Positions 1-5,262 of a stretch of DNA of 7,524 nt are shown in pieces. The stretch spans positions 62,329 to 69,852 of the forward strand of contig FR878731.1 of assembly GCA_000434535.1 (NCBI GenBank). The letters run 5' to 3'. Within the stretch, counting starts at the first letter, position 1, and the number at the start of each line of letters is the position of its first letter. The notes under the pieces were generated by a model. That model ran no database searches. It was not told where the DNA came from and saw only the letters and a program-made list of their open reading frames with translations. The DNA is from Collinsella sp. CAG:166 (GTDB lineage: Bacteria > Actinomycetota > Coriobacteriia > Coriobacteriales > Coriobacteriaceae). Position numbers and translations under genes: made by a program.

Positions 1-1023
1 ACACGTCTCATCCATATGCGCATGGCCGTCCTCACCTTCGTCTGCTCCACGCTCACGCACCTAACGGGCGGATCGGCCGGTCGCGAGGGAGCCGCGGTAC
101 AGATTGGCGGCACCATCGCCAGCAACATCTCGAGCCTCGCCCACCTCAAAAAGCACGACCACCACGACCTCATGCTCGCCGGCATCTCGTCGGCCTTTGG
201 CGCCGTATTCGGTTCGCCCCTTGCCGGCGCGTTCTTTGGCATGGAGATGTGTTTTATCGGCAAGATCGACTACACCGCGGGCATCTACTGTCTGGTCGCC
301 TCGTTTACCGGCTACTTTACATCACTCGCCCTGGGTACCGAGTACGAAGCGAATGTCATCGCCAGCGTTCCCAACATGACACCACGGACGGTTGCCATCG
401 TTGTTATCAGCGCCATTATCTTCGGTCTGACGGCACGCCTCTTTGCCTGGTCGGTTCGAACCGTCAAAAGCCTGTACGGTCGCTTTATCACCAACTACCT
501 TGCTCGCGCACTCGTGGGCGCGCTCGTGGTGCTCGCGGCATACGCGATGCTCGACGCCTGGAAGTATGCCGGCCTTGCCACCTGGCTCTCGGGCGTCGGG
601 TTCGCCGGTAACACGACCCTGGCGGACGCAGCCATCAAGCTCGTGGTGACGGCGCTTACCCTGGGTGCGGGCTTCCAAGGCGGCGAGGTCACGCCCCTGT
701 TTGGCATCGGCGCGGCGCTCGGCGGCTGGATCGGTTGCCTCGTCGGTATCGACCCCAGCTTTCTGGCGGCGCTGGGCATGCTCGGTGTTTTCTGCGCCGG
801 CCTTAACGTGCCCATCACCACCTGTATGATGGCCATCGACCTGTTCCATGGCACGGCAGCCGGCTTCTTCGTGATCGTGGCGTTTATCAGCTATCTTGTC
901 GGCGGCCACCGCGGCGTATATCCCGCGCAGCGCATTGTCTCGCCTAAACGCCGTTCGCTTATTGTGGATGAGGGCGGTACGGTAGCGGATGCTATCGAGC
1001 GCCACAACGACCTGATAGAGTAG
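1..1023 (+). CDS. CLC-family anion transporter, probably fluoride/proton antiporter (CLC-F type), 5' end outside window
   Basis: This membrane protein most likely exports fluoride in exchange for protons. The frame is open from base 1, so the true start lies upstream; about 340 C-terminal residues are present. Numbering from the Met codon at 16, the selectivity-helix motif GREGAAVQIG carries the gating glutamate (E24). The later motif GFQGGEVTPLF holds E224 and T226, and Y302 lies in GHRGVYP. From memory, the studied CLC-F of Enterococcus casseliflavus has E118, E318, T320 and Y396. All four match here with one constant offset of 94, and GGEVTPLF is typical of CLC-F rather than of chloride CLCs. 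The second internal glutamate of ClC-ec1 (E203) aligns with Met (GMEM). The CLC-F methionine that replaces the chloride-coordinating serine would lie in the missing N-terminus. The alternative is a generic voltage-gated chloride channel. The lipid kinase starts 87 bases downstream on the same strand. Confidence 0.85.
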   Translation, partial: TRLIHMRMAVLTFVCSTLTHLTGGSAGREGAAVQIGGTIASNISSLAHLKKHDHHDLMLAGISSAFGAVFGSPLAGAFFGMEMCFIGKIDYTAGIYCLVASFTGYFTSLALGTEYEANVIASVPNMTPRTVAIVVISAIIFGLTARLFAWSVRTVKSLYGRFITNYLARALVGALVVLAAYAMLDAWKYAGLATWLSGVGFAGNTTLADAAIKLVVTALTLGAGFQGGEVTPLFGIGAALGGWIGCLVGIDPSFLAALGMLGVFCAGLNVPITTCMMAIDLFHGTAAGFFVIVAFISYLVGGHRGVYPAQRIVSPKRRSLIVDEGGTVADAIERHNDLIE

Positions 1024-1098
1024 ACGTTAGTATTCGCCGTGCAGCCACAATCGGGGGCAATTCGACCTGAGCGCGACCGCACCGTCACGTCATACGCC

Positions 1099-1103
1099 AG
1101 GAG
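1099..1103 (+). promoter_or_regulatory. Ribosome binding site that sets the lipid kinase start
   Basis: AGGAG lies 7 bases before ATG 1111. The in-frame GTG at 1039 has no comparable site and would add 24 residues of unconserved sequence before the family's usual N-terminus, so 1111 is preferred. Confidence 0.75.
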
Positions 1104-1110
1104 TCGCTCC

Positions 1111-2073
1111 ATGCACGCAACTGATTTTGGTCGCACGCTCATAATCGCCAACCCTGCCGCCCAGTCGGGTGCGGCGCGCGAGGTCGCTGAGCGCCTGCAG
1201 CGCTTTTTGGACATGACCGCGCGCTCATCCCAGTTTGACCTGGTGCTGACTGAGCGCATGGGACATGCCAAGGAGCTTGCCGCGCAGGCTCAGGGCTATC
1301 GCACCGTTATCGCCCTTGGCGGCGACGGCGTGATCCACGAGGTTGCCAATGGACTCATGAAGCAGGATGAGGCGGTCCGTCCCGCCCTTGCCGTCCTACC
1401 CGTAGGCTCCGGCAACGATTTTGCCCAGACCCTCGGTATCGACGATTTCTCCGGCAAGGATTTTGGCGCGCTGCTCACCTGCAAGCTGCAGCGCCAGGAT
1501 ATCGGACGCATTCGCTCATGGAACCCCGCAAACGGCAGCGGCGAGGCTACCGTTGAGTACTACGACCAAACGCTTTCGGTCGGCATCGATGCCGCCATCG
1601 GCCTGGGCACCACCGAGCTGCGCAAAAAGACGGGCCTCGCTGGCGCTCCGCTCTACACCCTCTCGGGTCTGGAGCAGTTTGGTCTGCGCTACCGCAACTA
1701 CCCCATGACAGTCAGCTTTGACGGGGCGCCCGCCGAGCGCGTAAGGGCGATCATCATGGCGATTCAGCTGGGCCCCACGTATGGCTCGGGCTATCGCATC
1801 TGCCCCGATGCCGACCCCTGCGACGGCATGCTCGACGTCTGCTACGCATGCGGCCCCGTCCCTCGCGCGATTGCCCTGCCTATGTTTCTTTCGGCCAAGG
1901 ACGGCCACCATACCAAGTTGCCACCGGTTCGCATGCGCCGCTGCCGCCATGCCGAGCTCACCTTTGAGGAGCCCGACTACCCCATCCAAGCCGACGGCGA
2001 GCCCGTTGTCGCCTCGCGCATCGAGGTCGACGTCCTCGGCGGCGCCCTCCACGTCTGGCACCCCACCCACTAG
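1111..2073 (+). CDS. Diacylglycerol kinase family lipid kinase (YegS/BmrU/DgkB type)
   Basis: Predicted 320-residue soluble or membrane-associated kinase that phosphorylates a lipid such as diacylglycerol with ATP. In Gram-positive bacteria this recycles diacylglycerol to phosphatidic acid. The N-terminus has the family's IIANPAAQSGAA strand-loop. The nucleotide-binding GGDG motif is at residues 70-73 (GGDGVIHEVANGL), with Val in place of the usual Thr after GGDG. PVGSGNDFA is at about 97-105, with N102-D103 matching the family's GTGND loop. The C-terminal QADGE motif is at 293-297. Length fits the family (about 290-330). The frame is uninterrupted. It may be co-transcribed with the CLC gene, as no clear promoter is seen in the 87-base gap. 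It converges on the GGQ-protein gene, with a palindrome between the two stop codons. The lipid substrate cannot be read from sequence; sphingosine-like or other lipids are possible in this family. Confidence 0.88.
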   Translation: MHATDFGRTLIIANPAAQSGAAREVAERLQRFLDMTARSSQFDLVLTERMGHAKELAAQAQGYRTVIALGGDGVIHEVANGLMKQDEAVRPALAVLPVGSGNDFAQTLGIDDFSGKDFGALLTCKLQRQDIGRIRSWNPANGSGEATVEYYDQTLSVGIDAAIGLGTTELRKKTGLAGAPLYTLSGLEQFGLRYRNYPMTVSFDGAPAERVRAIIMAIQLGPTYGSGYRICPDADPCDGMLDVCYACGPVPRAIALPMFLSAKDGHHTKLPPVRMRRCRHAELTFEEPDYPIQADGEPVVASRIEVDVLGGALHVWHPTH

Positions 2074-2080
2074 CCATCCC

Positions 2081-2151
2081 TAAGTTGCGGTGAAATAGGG
2101 ACTGTTTATGCAGGTAAAGCCGGAAAACAATCCCTATTTCACCGCAACTTA
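2081..2151. repeat. Long palindromic repeat between convergent genes
   Basis: Two 27-base arms (2081-2107 and 2125-2151) are complementary except for one C/A mismatch, around a 17-base loop. They begin 7 bases after the lipid kinase stop and end 8 bases before the GGQ gene stop. Neither side has a T-run, so this is not a classical intrinsic terminator, although so stable a stem could still block polymerase in both directions. The arm segment GTGAAATAGGGAC (2090-2102) matches GTGACAAAGGGAC (2568-2580) in the next palindrome at 11 of 13 bases. I infer a dispersed REP-like family. Confidence 0.85.
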
Positions 2152-2159
2152 TGAGGAGG

Positions 2160-2540
2160 CTATTCGTCGCTGCCCGGTTTGCGACGGTTAGCCTTTTTAA
2201 TGGCGTTGAAGTGCTTATCATTGAGCCTGCGCTGGCGAGAGCGCTGAGGCACCTTGGTCTTTACGCGTCGGCGCGGTGGACGTCCGCGACGCTCAAGCTC
2301 AGCGCGCAGCTTACGCAGGCAGCTGCTACGGTTTTGGAACTGACTGCGGCTCTCGCGCGCCGTCACGGTAATCCCCGTGGGCCCATGCTTCATGCGCACC
2401 GCCGAGTCCGTCGTGTTCACGCCCTGCCCACCCGGGCCCGTCGCGCGAAACACCTGCACCTCGCAATCGCGCGCCAACTCCTCGACCGACATCTCGGCAT
2501 AGCGCGCATACTCGCGCCATCCCATCTTGTTCTCATCCAT
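2160..2540 (-). CDS. GGQ-domain peptidyl-tRNA hydrolase, ArfB/YaeJ-like ribosome rescue factor
   Basis: A 126-residue protein with only the catalytic domain of class I release factors. The GGQ motif is at residues 37-39 within GPGGQGVNTTDSAVR, which hydrolyses peptidyl-tRNA in the ribosomal P site. The domains that read stop codons are absent. The last 40 residues are strongly basic (RRGRPPRRRVKTK, then QRSRQRRLNDKHFNAIKK), resembling the ArfB/ICT1 tail that inserts into the empty mRNA channel of stalled ribosomes. Length is close to E. coli YaeJ (about 140). The context around GGQ is GPGGQGVN rather than the common GAGGQHVN. The start at 2540 is chosen because GGGGAGGT (2547-2554) lies 6 bases upstream. 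A longer frame reaching 2606 would translate the hairpin, and ATG 2558 has no equivalent site. The gene follows xpt on the same strand but is separated from it by a terminator-like hairpin. It could instead be a PrfH-like or other uncharacterised RF-like protein. Confidence 0.8.
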   Translation of the reverse strand: MDENKMGWREYARYAEMSVEELARDCEVQVFRATGPGGQGVNTTDSAVRMKHGPTGITVTARESRSQFQNRSSCLRKLRAELERRGRPPRRRVKTKVPQRSRQRRLNDKHFNAIKKANRRKPGSDE

Positions 2541-2560
2541 ATCAACACCTCCCCTCATAC

Positions 2561-2596
2561 AAAAAATGTGACAAAGGGACAGTCCCTTTGTCACAT
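2561..2596 (-). terminator. Perfect hairpin plus U-run after xpt (possible attenuator before the GGQ gene)
   Basis: A 15-bp perfect palindrome (2566-2580 with 2582-2596, one central base) is followed on the minus strand by six T residues (2566-2561). This has the form of an intrinsic terminator for xpt, whose stop is 27 bases upstream. The U-run ends only 6 bases before the ribosome-binding site of the next gene. The stem contains GTGACAAAGGGAC, related to the palindrome at 2081-2151. Confidence 0.8.
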
Positions 2597-2623
2597 CGCA
2601 TACCAATCGCTTGTGTTGCGCGC

Positions 2624-3202
2624 TTAGGCGAAGGTGATCTCGCCGGTCTCGCAGTCCATATCGGCGATACGGGCCAGGCTCTCGACGCGGAAGCCGCGCT
2701 CGCGGAGCTTATCGCCACCGCCCTGGAAGCCCTTCTCCACCGCAATGCCAATACCGGATACCTCGGCACCCGCAGCCTCGCAGATCTTGATAAGACCCTC
2801 GAGCGCGCAGCCGTTGGCCAGGAAATCGTCGATAATCAGGACCTTGTCGCCCTCGGACAGGAAACGTTTGCCAACGATGACCGGGTACTCCTTTTGCTTG
2901 GTAAAGGAGTAGATGGTCGTGGCATACTGCTCGCCGTCGAGGTTGATGGACTGCGCCTTCTTGGCAAAGACCACCGGCACACCGCCAAAATGCTGAGCCG
3001 CGATGCAAGCCATGCCAATGCCCGAAGCCTCAATCGTCAGGATCTTGTTGATCTCGACGCCCTCGAACAGACGGGCCCATTCGGCGCCCATGTGGTCGAA
3101 CAACTCAACGTCGCACTGGTGGTTGAGGAAGGCATCAACCTTAAGGACGTTACCGGCCTTTACGATGCCGTCATGGCGAATACGATCCTCAAGCTCCTGC
3201 AT
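2624..3202 (-). CDS. xpt: Xanthine phosphoribosyltransferase
   Basis: A 192-residue cytoplasmic purine-salvage enzyme that makes XMP from xanthine and PRPP. It aligns from end to end with Bacillus subtilis Xpt (about 194 residues) as I remember it. Landmarks are VLKVDAFLNHQ at 19-29, ILTIEASGIG at 54-63, PVVFAKK at 76-82, YSFTKQ at 98-103 and the PRPP-binding loop VLIIDDFLANG at 121-131. In that loop D125-D126 are the conserved acidic pair and Cys132 replaces the usual Gln. GFRVESLARI near the C-terminus is also typical. ATG 3202 is preceded at 8 bases by AAGGG (minus strand, 3215-3211). Unlike the Firmicutes gene I see no purine-riboswitch core in the upstream region. A hairpin plus U-run ends the transcript at 2561. 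Confidence 0.95.
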   Translation of the reverse strand: MQELEDRIRHDGIVKAGNVLKVDAFLNHQCDVELFDHMGAEWARLFEGVEINKILTIEASGIGMACIAAQHFGGVPVVFAKKAQSINLDGEQYATTIYSFTKQKEYPVIVGKRFLSEGDKVLIIDDFLANGCALEGLIKICEAAGAEVSGIGIAVEKGFQGGGDKLRERGFRVESLARIADMDCETGEITFA

Positions 3203-3413
3203 GGCGCAACCCCTTCTCGCGGCAACGATACCGCGCGATTAATAAACGTTGTTCGATAGTCTACCACGGACCGACCCCCGCCCGTCCCTCAAGCCCCTAT
3301 GCACCATAAAGCCGCAAGACCAGTCAATTTGGGACAGGGCTTTTTTAGCTACCTTCAGAGAACGGATAGCCGCCTCACAAGCCACAAACGCTGATACCGT
3401 CTTGATGTCATTT

Positions 3414-3567
3414 CAAAACTATGCCGGTTTACTACGATGAATCGCGGATTCTCGACCACTCTTGAATTCAAGAAATTAAAGCCGCAGGTAGACGGCCTGT
3501 CATTTTTCCAAAAAAGAATCCGTGCTCGCCACAAGCCGATTCATCGTAGTAAACCGGCATAGTTTTG
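3414..3567. repeat. 31-bp perfect inverted repeat enclosing 92 bases
   Basis: Arms 3414-3444 and 3537-3567 are exact reverse complements, starting CAAAACTATGCCGGTTTACT on the left. The 92-base interior includes GCAGGTAGA (3484-3492). A second short inverted pair, GTCATTTTT (3499-3507) and AAAAATGAC (3591-3599), overlaps it in a crossed rather than nested arrangement. Arm length and perfection are far beyond chance. No transposase or target-site duplication was seen. Confidence 0.92.
3428..3553 (+). repeat. 126-base repeat unit, copy 1
   Basis: The unit is bounded by TTTACTACG (3428-3436) and CGTAGTAAA (3545-3553), with GCAGGTAGA 56 bases from its start. It aligns without gaps to the minus strand of 3656-3781 at 70 of 126 positions (hand count). 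It contains a 41-codon frame, 3437-3562, that shares residues with the frame in copy 2. Function unknown. Confidence 0.7.
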
Positions 3568-3655
3568 GTAGCGACACAGGTGACAAGCCCAAAAATGACC
3601 CGTTTTCCTCCGTCATCAGCGGAACATGGAGGACGCCTGCCACAAAACCGGCCTA

Positions 3656-3781
3656 TTTACTACGTTTAACCCAGCACCCCTGTCCATGCCCCCGATTACT
3701 GAAAACAAGCAAGCTATCTACCTGCGCTTTTGTTTTCATCAGATGCGCCATGGTTGGGACATCGCGGTCTAACGTAGTAGA
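3656..3781 (-). repeat. 126-base repeat unit, copy 2 (diverged, opposite orientation)
   Basis: On the minus strand it starts TCTACTACG (3781-3773) and ends CGTAGTAAA (3664-3656). GCAGGTAGA begins 56 bases from the start (3725-3717), and the right boundary motif follows 61 bases later; both distances equal those of copy 1. An 8-bp stem, GAAAACAA/TTGTTTTC (3701-3708 with 3730-3737), surrounds the central motif. The outer end lies 36 bases beyond the MFS stop. Confidence 0.65.
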
Positions 3782-3816
3782 TGGGCGCGATTCGTGGCAT
3801 ACAGCCTCCCAAGACG

Positions 3817-5121
3817 CTAATAGCGGGCGCGCACCCTCATCAAACGCACCATGGCGAGTGCAAAGCCCACGGCGGCCACAGCCATGAGCACGTAGAACAC
3901 CGAACGGAAACCAAACAAGAACACATCCGGACGGCCTGCAACAAAACTAGTCACGGCCTCGCCCATCGCCACGCTCATCTGCCCATACAGGATATGCGAC
4001 GCCGCCGTAATGCCCACTGCCATACCCGCATAACGTGCCAGGCTACCCAGGCTGCCCGCAAAGCCGAGCGCTTCGCGCGGAGCCGAGCCCATGTACAGCG
4101 AGTTGTTAGGACTCTGGAAAATCGACGTACCGCACGACATAAACGCGACACAGCACACGATCACAGGGATAGAAGAGTGCTCATCGAGCGTGCTTACCGC
4201 AAAAAGACCACATACGTACACGCCCAGGCCGACCGCCGTGGGGCCCTCGCAGCCAACACGGTCCGAAACCGTACCCGAAAGCGGTCCGATAAAGGCATTC
4301 ACCATCGGCAGTGCCAAAAAGAGCAGTCCGGAAATGTCAGAACCAAAGCCGTGGGCGTCCTGAAAATAGAACGGCAGAATAAACTCGGATGCGCCAATGC
4401 CAACGAACACGATGAGCATGCAGGCAAGGTTGATGGTGAAGGCCGAATTTGCAAAGCAGCGACGAGCAGCCTCGATCAGGGACATGGGGCGCTCGCCGGC
4501 CTCCGGCTTAACATGCGGCAGCGTGTAGAGCCCCACGATAAACGAGATGACGCCAATAGGCAGGTTGATGAGGAAGATGCTCTCCCAGGGAAAGCTTGCC
4601 ACCAGCATGCCACCCAGCACGGGGCCACACATCATGCCGAGGGCCACGAAGGTCGCAAGAATACCCATGGCACGGCCTCGTTCGCGCGCCGGGAACGACT
4701 CGGTGATGATACCCATGTTGTTGGCCATGGCCGCCGCGCAACCGACGCCTTGAACGATGCGCGCCAGAATAAGAACTTCGAGCGAGCCCGAAAGGCCGCA
4801 AAGCAGCGAACCGGCCGTAAAGACGATTACGCCCAGCTGGAATACGCCGACCTTGCCGCGCACGTCGCCCAGGCGGCCAAACGGCAGCATGGCCACGCAC
4901 GTCGCAAGCAGATACACCGAGCTCACCAGCTGGATGCGGTCGAGGCCCACGCCCAGTTCCTTTTGCATCACGGGCAGCGCCACGGTCACGACGGTCGAAT
5001 CCAGACACGACATAAACGTCATGATGAGCACGGTAAACAGAATCGCCCATTTGTTCTTGCCATGGGTGTCGCCCTCTAGAGCAATGTGCTCGCGGCGCAG
5101 CTGCTCTGCGGTTTTCTCCAT
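3817..5121 (-). CDS. MFS transporter, DHA2-like drug/proton antiporter
   Basis: A 434-residue polytopic inner-membrane protein, probably a proton-driven exporter of drugs or metabolites. After a charged cytoplasmic N-terminus (1-24) the first helix carries the DHA2 signature LDSTVVTVALP at 40-50 with D41. The loop between helices 2 and 3 has motif A (GRLGDVRGK, 82-90). ARIVQGVG and the FPARERGRAMG loop follow, then the antiporter motif C region GPVLGG before WESIFLINLPIG. Hydrophobic segments continue to a short basic tail (LMRVRARY). Length suggests about 12-14 helices. ATG 5121 is chosen because GAAAGG (5133-5128) is 6 bases upstream; the ATG at 5127 is too close to it and a TTG at 5163 would translate the terminator. 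The gene follows metY on the same strand but a strong hairpin with a U-run separates them. Substrate cannot be deduced. Confidence 0.88.
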   Translation of the reverse strand: MEKTAEQLRREHIALEGDTHGKNKWAILFTVLIMTFMSCLDSTVVTVALPVMQKELGVGLDRIQLVSSVYLLATCVAMLPFGRLGDVRGKVGVFQLGVIVFTAGSLLCGLSGSLEVLILARIVQGVGCAAAMANNMGIITESFPARERGRAMGILATFVALGMMCGPVLGGMLVASFPWESIFLINLPIGVISFIVGLYTLPHVKPEAGERPMSLIEAARRCFANSAFTINLACMLIVFVGIGASEFILPFYFQDAHGFGSDISGLLFLALPMVNAFIGPLSGTVSDRVGCEGPTAVGLGVYVCGLFAVSTLDEHSSIPVIVCCVAFMSCGTSIFQSPNNSLYMGSAPREALGFAGSLGSLARYAGMAVGITAASHILYGQMSVAMGEAVTSFVAGRPDVFLFGFRSVFYVLMAVAAVGFALAMVRLMRVRARY

Positions 5122-5147
5122 ATCCATCCTTTCGAGTGGCCCAACGC

Positions 5148-5193
5148 AAAAACGGGGCCCCAATCGCCTGTAAACAGTCGCGATTGGGGTCCC
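5148..5193 (-). terminator. Intrinsic terminator after metY, just upstream of the MFS ribosome-binding site
   Basis: A 14-bp stem (5154-5167 with 5180-5193, one G-T wobble) with a 12-base loop is followed on the minus strand by five T residues (5152-5148). It lies about 70 bases beyond the metY stop. Only 14 bases separate the U-run from the MFS ribosome-binding site, so it could equally sit in an MFS leader and act as an attenuator. Confidence 0.85.
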
Positions 5194-5212
5194 GCCTACG
5201 GAATCGGAACTA

Positions 5213-5248
5213 AAGGTCGCCGAAGCTTTCTGCCGGCATCGGCGCCTT
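5213..5248 (-). other. Additional hairpin in the metY 3' region
   Basis: TCGGCGCCTT (5239-5248) pairs with AAGGTCGCCGA (5213-5223) with one bulged base, starting 14 bases after the metY stop. The following minus-strand bases (TTTAGTT) form only a weak T-run. It may stabilise the 3' end or help termination. Confidence 0.45.
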
Positions 5249-5262
5249 GTGCGAACGCTAGC

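Larger units (their letters stand above)
3203..3816. other. 614-base gap without a convincing gene, AT-richer and repeat-rich
   Basis: This gap lies between the xpt start and the MFS stop, so both neighbours read on the minus strand. It holds the xpt 5' region (3203 to about 3300), where no strong promoter could be picked. It also holds a weak 6-bp stem followed by T6 at 3308-3346 on the plus strand, and the inverted-repeat and 126-base-unit array at 3414-3781 described separately. Short frames such as 3249-3440 (+) and 3522-3887 (+) have no recognisable domain and cross the repeats. No convincing intrinsic terminator follows the MFS stop at 3817. The lower GC and repeat content contrast with the flanking genes. 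Confidence 0.7.

Noticed and set aside
2588..3259. 223-codon plus-strand frame opposite xpt
   Set aside because: Fully antisense to xpt, which matches its family from end to end; start lies inside the terminator hairpin.
3203..3300. Purine riboswitch upstream of xpt
   Set aside because: Looked for because Firmicutes xpt has one, but the three-way-junction core and flanking helices are not visible and no promoter was identified.
3308..3346. Plus-strand terminator (AAAGCC/GGCTTT followed by T6)
   Set aside because: The stem is only 6 bp with a 24-base loop and no plus-strand gene ends upstream; mentioned only within the gap description.
3249..3440. Short plus-strand frame of 63 codons in the gap
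   Set aside because: No recognisable domain, ends inside the inverted repeat arm, and the opposite strand is also open there; coding is not supported.
3414..3781. CRISPR array
   Set aside because: Repeats alternate in orientation, are few, and are separated by about 110 bases rather than 30-40; no cas gene is present.
3781..5079. 432-codon plus-strand frame opposite the MFS gene
   Set aside because: Translation is rich in His, Arg and Gln with no domain, lies wholly antisense to a clear membrane transporter, and has no convincing ribosome-binding site; it is a by-product of high-GC codon use.
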